Assembly: GCF_004023665.1 (NCBI RefSeq)
Contig: NZ_SAUF01000002.1
Span: forward strand, 682,001 to 746,000
Reading direction: 5' to 3'
DNA length: 64,000 nt
Source: Afifella aestuarii
Lineage (GTDB): Bacteria > Pseudomonadota > Alphaproteobacteria > Rhizobiales > Afifellaceae
Shown: one piece after another, positions 56,634-64,000 of the stretch
Layout: every line of letters begins with the position of its first letter
Numbering within the stretch: the first letter of the stretch is position 1
Notes under the pieces: generated by a model
Told to the model about the DNA's origin: nothing
Database searches by the model: none
What the model saw: the letters and a program-made list of their open reading frames with translations, nothing else
Position numbers and translations under genes: made by a program

Positions 56634-57721
56634 CAGGCGGTCTCGCGGCCGGTGACACCCGCTCGCGCGATGAGGGAGGACAATCCTGCCATGCCCGCCT
56701 CGAGGCTGTGCTTTTCGGCAGCGATCTGCCGCCCTGCGGCGCCCATCCGCGCCCGCAGCCCAGGATCAGCGAGCTGGGAAAGCGCCGCCACCACATTCTG
56801 CGGCTCTTGCGGCTCGACGAGAAAACCGTTCACGCCGTCCTGCACCAGATCCGGCACGCCGCCGCCACGGCCTCCAATGATTGGAAGGCCGCTTGCCATC
56901 GCTTCCAGGAACACGAAGCCGAGTGGCTCTTTTTGTGCGGGCCACACGAAAAGATCGGCTGTCGCATAAAGAGCCGGCATCGCGTCCGGCGCGACCGCGC
57001 CGATGAAGCGTGTTTTGGCTTTGGGGAAGAGCGGTTCGAGCGTGGACCGTTCTGGGCCGTCGCCCACGGCGGTCAACGTCCACTCTGCCTCCTCCCGTGC
57101 CGCCAGTGCTTTGGCGAGGGCCTGGTATGTGGAGGTCTTGCTGCCTTCCCGCATCATGCCGACAGCAAGGAGCCGGAGGGATCCAGAATGCGGCTTGCTT
57201 TCGACGCGCAGAAACGGACTAAGCTCCATGAAGGGTGCGAGATGGGTAAGCCGCGCCTGCGGCACGATTTTGCGAAGTCCTGCAAGATCTTCAGACTGGA
57301 TCGCCGCGACCATGTCGGCTCTCGCAAGCGCCGCCTCCGCAGCCGCGGCCCCCTCGCACCAGGGGCCAGAACGCTGCTTTTCCGCGAAGCTTGCCTCGAT
57401 CACGATATAGGGGATTCTGAGTCCTGCGCTGATCTCGGGTCCGAGCCAATCCGGCGCCTTGTGATAAAGGTGATAGGTAAGCCAAAGATCCGGAGGTGCG
57501 GTTTCGAGCCGGTGACGCACCGCCGCCCGTTCCGCCTCTGCGGCATGCGCGAGCGCGGTCTGTTCTCCAGGATTGCGGCACCAGCTGCGGAAGCGAGAAA
57601 CCACCTCGACCTCGTGCCCAAGAGCCCTGAGAGCGGCAAGAATGGCGCGGGCAAAGGTCCTGTCGCCGGACGCAACAGGATGGTCCGGAGGTTTCATCGG
57701 CGCGTAGAAAGCAATCTTCAT
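56633..57721 (-). CDS. Glycosyltransferase family 4 (second)
   Basis: GT-B enzyme of 362 residues. It starts MKIAFYAPMKPPDHPVASGD and has RTFARAILAALRALGHEVEVVS. The GT4 donor site is in KTRFIGAVAPDAMPALYATADLFVWPAQKEPLGFVFLEAMASGLP, with the Glu-x7-Glu pattern and GGGVPDLVQDGVNGFLV. The frame is open further upstream, but the ATG at 57721 forms an ATGA overlap with the preceding GT4 gene. Confidence 0.82.
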   Translation of the reverse strand: MKIAFYAPMKPPDHPVASGDRTFARAILAALRALGHEVEVVSRFRSWCRNPGEQTALAHAAEAERAAVRHRLETAPPDLWLTYHLYHKAPDWLGPEISAGLRIPYIVIEASFAEKQRSGPWCEGAAAAEAALARADMVAAIQSEDLAGLRKIVPQARLTHLAPFMELSPFLRVESKPHSGSLRLLAVGMMREGSKTSTYQALAKALAAREEAEWTLTAVGDGPERSTLEPLFPKAKTRFIGAVAPDAMPALYATADLFVWPAQKEPLGFVFLEAMASGLPIIGGRGGGVPDLVQDGVNGFLVEPQEPQNVVAALSQLADPGLRARMGAAGRQIAAEKHSLEAGMAGLSSLIARAGVTGRETA

Positions 57722-58971
57722 CTGGCGCTCGCGGCAGATGCTTCTTGATCCTCCTGATCGCCAATCAAAGAAGACCGCAGCATCGCTGCCACCTTGTCGA
57801 TCCCTGGCGTTGCGGCAAAATCGGAATGTGCTCGGCGGAAAGCCGCAAGACCGAGATGGCGTCGGAAGTCTCCGTCGCGCATCAAAGCTGCGATCGCAGT
57901 CGCAAGTCCCTCCGTGTCGCGTTGCGCCACGAGCCGGCCGGTGACGCCATCTTCGATGAATTCCGGGATCGCCGAGACGCGGGTTGCGATGATCGGCAAG
58001 GCGAAGGCGGCCGCCTCCAGAATCACATTCGGCAGGCCGTCGCGATCGCCATCCGCGGTCACGCGTGACGGCAGAACGAACAGATCGGCCTGATCCAAGG
58101 CTGCGAGAACGGCGGCTCGCGGCTGCGGTCCGCGAAACTCGATACGTCCTGAAAGCCCAAGCCGTTCGGCTTGTGCCTTGAGAGGTGCGATCAGTGCGCC
58201 GCCGCCGATATGGACGAGCCGCCACCGTGGCTCCACAGGCAGACGTGAAAGCGCAGTGAGAAGATCGTCAAAGCCTTTCTTCTCGACGGCTCTACCTACG
58301 GTGATGAGCGTGAAGCAGCTGGCGTCCGAAGGCTCACGGCGTGGCTCTTTGGGAAAGCGGGAAAAGTCGAGACCGTGATAGACGAGTTCGATCTTCTCGG
58401 GATCGTCCGTCAGGCTTCGAAGATACTGAAGATTCGCCTCGGTGCAGGTGACGCCCCAGGCGGCGCTCGCGAGTTTGTCTGCGAGCTCCTCCGGTGGTGT
58501 TGTCCAGATATCCTTGGCGTGGGCCGAAAACGACCAGCCGATGCCCGTCATCAGGCTTGCATAGCGCACGACCGAAGCCGGGGTGTGCAGGAAGTGGCAG
58601 TGCATCCACCCGATATCTTCTGGCATTTCCGCAGCAAGCACCGCCGCCTGTCCGAAGCGGCGCCGACGGTTGGCTGTCGGATCGCGGGCGAAGTCCTGCT
58701 CAAACGCCGCTTTCGCCGCCTCGAAGCCTGAAAGCTTCTCCACCTTCCGCCGCGCCTGTGACACCCGCTTCGGATCGTCTTTGAGATATTCCGGAAGATA
58801 ATAGCGCTCGGCTTCGATTTCGCGGTGGATGTCGTGTTCATAAGGATCTGTGGGATGGCGCAGCGAGACGATGCGTTGCGCGATGCCGCGCCGCTCCAGG
58901 CCTCGGATCTCCTGGGCGATAAACGTCTCCGACAGGCGTGGATAGCCTTTGAGGATTGTCGCGACGCGCAT
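57718..58971 (-). CDS. Glycosyltransferase family 4 (first)
   Basis: GT-B enzyme of 417 residues beginning MRVATILKGYPRLSETFIAQEI, the N-terminus of colanic-acid-type (WcaL-like) GT4 enzymes. The donor-binding half shows TLITVGRAVEKKGFDDLLTAL, VEPRWRLVHIGGG, FRGPQPRAAVLAALDQADLFVLPSR and GDRDGLPNVILEAAAFALPII with the conserved Glu residues. It lies 23 bases downstream of the GT28-like gene. The next gene overlaps its end (ATGA). Confidence 0.85.
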   Translation of the reverse strand: MRVATILKGYPRLSETFIAQEIRGLERRGIAQRIVSLRHPTDPYEHDIHREIEAERYYLPEYLKDDPKRVSQARRKVEKLSGFEAAKAAFEQDFARDPTANRRRRFGQAAVLAAEMPEDIGWMHCHFLHTPASVVRYASLMTGIGWSFSAHAKDIWTTPPEELADKLASAAWGVTCTEANLQYLRSLTDDPEKIELVYHGLDFSRFPKEPRREPSDASCFTLITVGRAVEKKGFDDLLTALSRLPVEPRWRLVHIGGGALIAPLKAQAERLGLSGRIEFRGPQPRAAVLAALDQADLFVLPSRVTADGDRDGLPNVILEAAAFALPIIATRVSAIPEFIEDGVTGRLVAQRDTEGLATAIAALMRDGDFRRHLGLAAFRRAHSDFAATPGIDKVAAMLRSSLIGDQEDQEASAASAR

Positions 58972-58994
58972 TTTGAACCCGCGAGAAGCCTTGC

Positions 58995-60191
58995 TCACGG
59001 CAAGCTGCGCTTGAGTGCCGGGGTTTCCAGAAAAGGCGTGAGCAATTCGCGGATCGTGTCCCACCCATCGAGAAGGCCCGGAACAAAATGCTGCGATGGC
59101 AAAGGTCGATCTGGCAAATCCGCAAGCGCTTCGGTGATGGCGCTCACATCCGGGTAGTCGTCGATCGGTAGATGCGTGCACAGGCCGAGCTTCTCCGCCT
59201 GTTCGGCCCGGATCGCCTGCTCGCGCCTCGGAACGACGCGTGGGATGAGGAGCGTCGGCTTGTCGAAGGAAAGAGCCTCGCAAAACGTGTTGTAGCCGCC
59301 CATGCCGACCAGGGCGACGGCATCATTGATGAGCGGTTCGAGTTGCGGGGTAAAGCGCATCGTCTTGACGTTGCGCAGCGATTGTGCCCGCTCGAAAAAA
59401 CCCTGCTGATCGTTATGCGCCATGAAAGGTCCAAGCACGATCAATGCGGGAAAGAGCGGCCGCTCCTGCGCCTCATAGGCGCGCAGCACCCAATCGACGA
59501 GCTCAATGCCGTCCGCTCCGCCGCCCGGTGTGACGAGGATGAAGGGATCGCCGTCGAAAGGCTGCGGATGGTTCGGATCGAATCTCGGCAGCTGGCGCCG
59601 CAGATAGCCCGTGAAAATTATCTTGTCGCGGACAGCGTCACTAATGGGCAGTCCGGCCAGTGGGTCATAGATGGAAGGCAGGCCATAGACCCAGATATCG
59701 TCGTAGAGGTCGTTGAGCGCACGGTAGGAATCCTTGCGCGCCCATTCCTGCGCCAGGATCTCCTGATCGTCGAGCACGTCACGGAGCCCCAGAACAAGGC
59801 GAGTGCCCTGCTTTTTCAGAAGAGACAGCGTGGGTCGCACTTCGCCTCTCAGCCCATAGGGTTCCTTGTCGACGATGAAGATGTCCGGCCGATAGATCGA
59901 GGCCGTATGCTCGATGATCGAAGAGCGCAGCGACAATGTCTCGTCGATGTCGATCTTTGGATTGAGGGAGGTGTATTCGCCGTTCCTGAGTTTGATGACA
60001 CCAGGAACCCGAACGAAATCGACGCGCGAGCGGTACTCGAAGCTGCCGATGATCGGCGATCCGGACAGGATCATCACCGATGCGTGTTCGAAATTCTCAA
60101 CGATCGCTTCGGCGAGCCCCTGGCATCGCCTGAGGTGACCCAGCCCGAACGTATCGTGGCTATAGATAAGGACGCGTGATTTCTGTGTCAT
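58995..60191 (-). CDS. Glycosyltransferase, GT28/MurG-like (first)
   Basis: Protein of 398 residues, first gene of the polysaccharide operon. It begins MTQKSRVLIYSHDTFGLGHLRRC with the GHLRR loop and continues ASVMILSGSPI. A C-terminal domain has FILVTPGGGADGIELVDWVLRAYE, MRFTPQLEPLINDAVALVGMGGYNTFCEALSF and KPTLLIPRVVPRREQAIRAEQAEKLG, the donor site of GT28-type transferases. The frame is open 96 bases further upstream, but the ATG at 60191 gives the conserved start. Confidence 0.82.
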   Translation of the reverse strand: MTQKSRVLIYSHDTFGLGHLRRCQGLAEAIVENFEHASVMILSGSPIIGSFEYRSRVDFVRVPGVIKLRNGEYTSLNPKIDIDETLSLRSSIIEHTASIYRPDIFIVDKEPYGLRGEVRPTLSLLKKQGTRLVLGLRDVLDDQEILAQEWARKDSYRALNDLYDDIWVYGLPSIYDPLAGLPISDAVRDKIIFTGYLRRQLPRFDPNHPQPFDGDPFILVTPGGGADGIELVDWVLRAYEAQERPLFPALIVLGPFMAHNDQQGFFERAQSLRNVKTMRFTPQLEPLINDAVALVGMGGYNTFCEALSFDKPTLLIPRVVPRREQAIRAEQAEKLGLCTHLPIDDYPDVSAITEALADLPDRPLPSQHFVPGLLDGWDTIRELLTPFLETPALKRSLP

Positions 60192-60611
60192 GCCACTGCT
60201 GAGCCCGCCGTACACGAAAGGGCATGACCATTCCCCAAGTACCAACTTGCCCCGGAGGAAGGTATCGCGCCCGTTCTTGTCCAACAAGAGAGGGGAGGAA
60301 GGGCCGATTGCCCCGGCGCTTTGAAGCCTTCATTGACCGCCCATGGCAAGCGAAAAGCAGCGATTGTTTCATGAAGTTCGCCTGCAAAGCGAGGTGAGGG
60401 CCCGTAGCCGAGCGGCTTTCCGTGACGATCTTTGAGCGCACAACCGGCTGACCTTGCAGCGAACGCCGTGTTTGGTGGAGCTGATTTCGGGCAGTTGGCC
60501 ACGGTCGGCCTCCGCCGTCCTGGCATCACTTTCCAGATGCTCTTTCGCAGCCGTCTTGAAGCGCAGCAAAAGCGCTTGCCTGCCATTGAGGGCTCCGCCA
60601 AGCTATGAACC
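60192..60611. other. Intergenic stretch without a supported gene
   Basis: The 420 bases between the divergent glycosyltransferase and peptide-ABC genes must hold promoters for both. Short frames on the minus strand have Arg/Pro-rich, out-of-frame-like composition and none has a convincing start. I found no sigma-54 consensus or clear palindrome. Confidence 0.4.
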
Positions 60612-62528
60612 GTGGACGATGTAAAGGCTTCTCACTCTCCGTCGTTGCGTCTCGATGCGGCTCCCCGCCCGGTGCTCGAGATCACCGATCTCGTGGTGGA
60701 ATTCGCCGGAGATGAAGGTCGCACACGCGCTGTCGATGGCGTCTCTTTGAAAGTGCCCGGTGGCTCCACGGTTGCTCTCGTCGGGGAATCCGGTTCCGGA
60801 AAAACCGTGATTTCGCAGGCGATTCTGGGAATACTGCCGCAAAAGGGCCGTATCGCAGGCGGGCGGATCGTCTTCACTGACCCCCGCGATGGCATCAGCG
60901 TGGATCTTGCGGCCAAGGACCCGCGCAGCCCAAAGATGCGAGCGATCCGCGGCGATCGTATCTCCATCATTTTTCAGGAGCCTATGACGGCGCTGTCGCC
61001 GCTTCACACGATCGGTGACCAGCTGGGTGAAGTGGTGCGTGTGCATCGTGGCGCCAGCCGGGCGGAAGCGCGGGCGCTGTCGGCCGAAATGCTGAGGCTC
61101 GTTCGCTTTCCGGATCCCAAGCGGGCATTGTCTGCGTATCCTTTCGAGCTCTCCGGAGGCCTCCGCCAACGCGCGGTCATTGCCATGGCTCTGATGTGCC
61201 GGCCGGCGCTCTTGATCGCCGACGAACCCACGACCGCGCTCGACGTCACCATCCAGGCCGAGGTTTTGAACCTCATTTGCACGGTGCAGGCCGAACTCGA
61301 CATGGCGGTGCTTCTGATCACGCATGATTTCGGCGTCGTCGCCAATATCGCCGACTATGTGGCGGTCATCTATCGCGGCCGCATCATGGAGACGGGGGCG
61401 AGCGAGACCGTCTTCCGTGCGCCAGAGCATCCCTATCTGCGTTCACTCCTGCGCGCTGTTCCCCGCTTCGATATGGGGCCGGAGGAGCGCCTTCAGCCCA
61501 TCCGCCCGATTGAGGCCCAGCCGGCCACGTTTCTGCACCGCCCCGCACAGGACCAGCGGGCGCGTGGCAACGAGCCGTTGCTCGAATTGCGCAAGCTCAG
61601 CAAAGTCTACCGGCTGCGCAAGATGGGAGACGCGCTGACCCGAACGGTGCGAGCGGTCGATCGGCTCGACCTGACCGTGAAATGCGGCGAATGTCTCGGT
61701 CTCGTCGGGCAGTCCGGCTCGGGCAAAACGACCACGGCGAAGCTCGTCCTGGGGGCAGAAACACCCGACGAAGGGCACGTGCTTTACCGCCTCGGCGGTG
61801 AGATGCGCGATCTGGCGCATCTTTCTAAAGCGGAACGCTTCGCCTTTCGTCGCAAGGTACAGATCATCTTCCAGGATCCCTTTTCCTCGCTCAGCCCGCG
61901 CATGACGGTGCGCGAGATCCTGACGGAGCCGCTCGCCATCCATGGCATCGGCACGGCGGCTGAGCGATACGAGCGGGTGAAGGAGCTTGTGCGCATGGTG
62001 GGGTTGAGCCTCAGCCACCTCCGGCGCTATCCGCATTCTTTTTCGGGCGGGCAGCGCCAGCGGATCGGTATCGCTCGGGCGCTGGCGCTCTCTCCGGAAC
62101 TTCTGCTTTGCGACGAGCCGGTCTCGGCGCTGGATGTCTCGGTGCAGGCGCAGATCCTCAATCTCCTGAAGGATCTGAAGTCCGAGCTCGGCCTCACGTT
62201 TCTGTTTGTCAGTCACAATCTCGCGGTCGTCGATTACATCGCCGATCGGGTCGCGGTCATGTGCGCCGGTCGCGTCGTTGAGGTCGCCGACAAGAAGGCG
62301 ATCGTCGAGGATGCGCGTCACCCCTATACGCAGGCGTTGTTGACCGCGATCCCGACGCCGAGCTTGGACCACAAGCTCGATTTCTCTGCTCTGGTGGAAA
62401 ACGGCGCGAGCGAGCCGTCCTGCTGGCCAGAGCCCTACAGGCTTCTCCCTGGCATGGAACCGCGCCTGCGCGAGGTCGCGCCGGGCCATCTCGTCTGCCT
62501 TCCTGAATCGCACGATAAGGCCGCCTGA
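60612..62528 (+). CDS. Peptide ABC transporter ATPase, two fused ATPase domains (YejF/GsiA-like)
   Basis: Protein of 638 residues with two complete ABC domains, a fusion of DppD-like and DppF-like halves. First domain: Walker A GESGSGKTV, signature LSGGLRQRAVIAMA, Walker [23 protein letters not shown]. Second domain: GQSGSGKTT, FSGGQRQRIGIARAL, LLLCDEPVSALDV, VSHNLAVVDYIAD. Translation starts at the GTG at 60612. The binding-protein gene follows with a TGATG overlap. It powers a peptide/nickel-family importer whose permeases must lie downstream, beyond the window. Confidence 0.9.
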   Translation: MDDVKASHSPSLRLDAAPRPVLEITDLVVEFAGDEGRTRAVDGVSLKVPGGSTVALVGESGSGKTVISQAILGILPQKGRIAGGRIVFTDPRDGISVDLAAKDPRSPKMRAIRGDRISIIFQEPMTALSPLHTIGDQLGEVVRVHRGASRAEARALSAEMLRLVRFPDPKRALSAYPFELSGGLRQRAVIAMALMCRPALLIADEPTTALDVTIQAEVLNLICTVQAELDMAVLLITHDFGVVANIADYVAVIYRGRIMETGASETVFRAPEHPYLRSLLRAVPRFDMGPEERLQPIRPIEAQPATFLHRPAQDQRARGNEPLLELRKLSKVYRLRKMGDALTRTVRAVDRLDLTVKCGECLGLVGQSGSGKTTTAKLVLGAETPDEGHVLYRLGGEMRDLAHLSKAERFAFRRKVQIIFQDPFSSLSPRMTVREILTEPLAIHGIGTAAERYERVKELVRMVGLSLSHLRRYPHSFSGGQRQRIGIARALALSPELLLCDEPVSALDVSVQAQILNLLKDLKSELGLTFLFVSHNLAVVDYIADRVAVMCAGRVVEVADKKAIVEDARHPYTQALLTAIPTPSLDHKLDFSALVENGASEPSCWPEPYRLLPGMEPRLREVAPGHLVCLPESHDKAA

Positions 62529-64000
62529 TGCGCGTCCTTAGTTTTCTTTTGGTCTTTGTCTTTGCTGCGGCTTTTGTCGCTCCGGCTCATGCGCAGCCGC
62601 CGTTGATCGAGACGGAGACTTTGAGCAACACACATGACCCGGCGACGCTGCCGCCGATCGAAGATCGCGTGCCCGACGAGCCGCTCATCTACGACGATTT
62701 CCCGGAAGGCGGCGGACCTGGCCGCCATGGCGGAGATCTCAGAACGATCATCACGCGGTCCAAGGATGTGCGGCTGGCCAATGTCTGGGGCTATGCCCGC
62801 CTCGTCATCTTCGATCGAAACCTAAACCTCGTACCGGACATCCTGAAATCCGTGGATATCGAAGGTGATCGCATCTTCACCTTCCATCTCAGGAAGGGTC
62901 ACAAATGGTCTGACGGGCATCCGTTCACGGCCGAGGACTTCCGCTATTATTTCGAGGATATCGCATCCAATCCGGAGCTGATGCCGACGGGACTTCCGAG
63001 CTTTCTCCTGGTCGACGGCAAGGGGCCGCGCTTTGAGGTGCTGGATCCGCTGACCGTGCGCTATTCCTGGGATGGCCCCAATCCCGGCTTTCTGCAGAAC
63101 CTCGCCAAGGCGCGGCCGCCCTTCATTTATCGTCCGGCGCATTTCCTGAAGAAATGGCATGAGCGCTATGGGAATAAGGCATTCATCGAGAGCGAGATGG
63201 CACGCGACCGCAAAAGGAGCTGGGCGGCCGAACACAATCTGATGGACGACATGTACGCCAACGAGCATGCTGGGATGCCGACCTTGCAGCCCTGGGTCAT
63301 CCAGCCCAGCTCCGGCCGCCGCTTCATCCTCACCCGCAATCCCTACTATCACCGCATTGATCGCAACGGACGCCAGCTTCCCTATATCGACCGCATCGTG
63401 ATGGATGTCGCCGATGCTCGCCTCGTTGCTGCGAAGGTGCATGCGGGCGAAGCGGATTTGCAGGCTCGGGGCCTGAGTTTTTCAGACATTACCGTGCTGA
63501 AGGCCGGAGAGCAGGAGCGTCGTTATCAAACGCTGTTTTGGCCCGATGCCCGAGCCGCGCGGATTGCGCTCTATCCAAATCTCAATGTCGAAGACGAAGC
63601 TTGGCGAAAACTCTTTCGTGATGTGCGCTTCCGCCATGCGCTTTCACTCGGAATCGACCGTGAGCTCATCAATCGTGTTCTTTTCTTCGGCCTCGCCGAG
63701 CCTTCCAACAATTCCGTCACACCGCTTAGCCCGCTCTTTCGTCCGCCCTACCGCAGTGCCTGGACCCAGTATGAGCCCAAGAGTGCGGAAGCCCTTCTCG
63801 AGGATATCGGGCTCGTGGAACGCCGCGGCGATGGCATACGTATTATGCCAGACGGACGGCCCCTTCAGATCATCGTGGAAACGGCGGGAGAGAACCCGGA
63901 GATCGTCGACGCCCTGGAGCTCATCCGCGAGACATGGCGTGAAATCGGCGTCGATCTCGTCATCAAGCCGTCTGAGCGTGACAACATCCGCCGCCGGGCC
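62528..64000 (+). CDS. ABC transporter substrate-binding protein, family 5 (3' end outside window)
   Basis: Periplasmic binding protein of the peptide family; 491 residues are visible. A signal peptide (MRVLSFLLVFVFAAAFVAPA, then HAQPP) is followed by GGDLRTIITRSKDVRLANVWGYARLVIFDRNL, LRKGHKWSDGHPFTAEDFRYYFEDIASNPE, GRRFILTRNPYYHRIDRNGRQLPYIDRIVMD and FRHALSLGIDRELINRVLFFGLAEP. This is the long (600+ residue) YejA/AppA-like type. It overlaps the ATPase gene (TGATG at 62526-62530) and continues past base 64000. Confidence 0.88.
   Translation, partial: MRVLSFLLVFVFAAAFVAPAHAQPPLIETETLSNTHDPATLPPIEDRVPDEPLIYDDFPEGGGPGRHGGDLRTIITRSKDVRLANVWGYARLVIFDRNLNLVPDILKSVDIEGDRIFTFHLRKGHKWSDGHPFTAEDFRYYFEDIASNPELMPTGLPSFLLVDGKGPRFEVLDPLTVRYSWDGPNPGFLQNLAKARPPFIYRPAHFLKKWHERYGNKAFIESEMARDRKRSWAAEHNLMDDMYANEHAGMPTLQPWVIQPSSGRRFILTRNPYYHRIDRNGRQLPYIDRIVMDVADARLVAAKVHAGEADLQARGLSFSDITVLKAGEQERRYQTLFWPDARAARIALYPNLNVEDEAWRKLFRDVRFRHALSLGIDRELINRVLFFGLAEPSNNSVTPLSPLFRPPYRSAWTQYEPKSAEALLEDIGLVERRGDGIRIMPDGRPLQIIVETAGENPEIVDALELIRETWREIGVDLVIKPSERDNIRRRA

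Noticed and set aside
60192-60611. A transposase or small-gene remnant in the glycan-ABC spacer
   Set aside because: Three overlapping minus-strand frames exist, but none has recognisable motifs, terminal repeats or a plausible start.

Overview
The window is a GC-rich chromosomal segment that reads as an alphaproteobacterium of the order Hyphomicrobiales (Rhizobiales). Evidence for this is the conserved order aroQ-accB-accC-aat-DUF2155-NDUFA12, a long adenosylcobalamin-dependent NrdJ, a rhizobial-type palindromic (RIME-like) repeat, a choline-sulfatase at the left edge and a rhizobial-size phosphate acyltransferase/acetate kinase pair. I see no prophage, transposase, plasmid or CRISPR features. 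The one patch that looks acquired is an AT-richer stretch at about 17.3-18.3 kb.

Layout. 0-6.9 kb: partial betC, a leader with tandem hairpins before an ABC exporter, a spermidine-synthase-like protein, a methyltransferase, a hicAB toxin-antitoxin pair, a RIME-like element and an MFS transporter. 6.9-17.2 kb: a short-chain fatty acid (ato) locus. The two-component pair atoS-atoC diverges from atoDAEB, and the operon continues into a phosphate acyltransferase and acetate kinase. A sigma-54 promoter and upstream palindromes lie in the divergent intergenic region. 17.2-22.6 kb: a frameshifted DUF2442 gene, a DUF4145 gene, and nrdJ with paired NrdR boxes. 22.6-33.7 kb: housekeeping genes including a PAS-GGDEF-EAL protein, a hydrolase, aroQ, accB, accC, aat, DUF2155, NDUFA12, a DsbA-like protein, an M48 protease and an aminotransferase. 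33.7-45.4 kb: an acyl-CoA ligase, a DUF1499 protein, an MFS transporter, a complete dppABCDF operon, a PAP2 phosphatase and a TlpA-like protein. 45.4-51.8 kb: a His-rich PCuAC-like protein, a MacB-type ABC pair and a small exported protein, then a PhoA-type phosphatase and an ALDH7. 52.1-60.2 kb: tRNA-Pro and tRNA-Gln, a polysaccharide lyase, and a tightly coupled six-gene surface-polysaccharide operon (four glycosyltransferases, a deacetylase, a Stf0-type sulfotransferase). 60.6-64 kb: a double-domain peptide ABC ATPase and a partial substrate-binding protein.

How the genes work together. In the ato locus AtoE would import short-chain acids. AtoDA would move CoA from acetyl-CoA to acetoacetate, releasing acetate, and AtoB would cleave acetoacetyl-CoA to two acetyl-CoA. 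The appended acetate kinase and phosphate acyltransferase could recapture the acetate released by AtoDA (inference). The most promising less-described systems are this extended ato operon with its sigma-54 control region, the sulfotransferase-containing polysaccharide operon, and the four-gene metal-related ABC cluster in which the PCuAC-like protein lacks the usual copper ligands.
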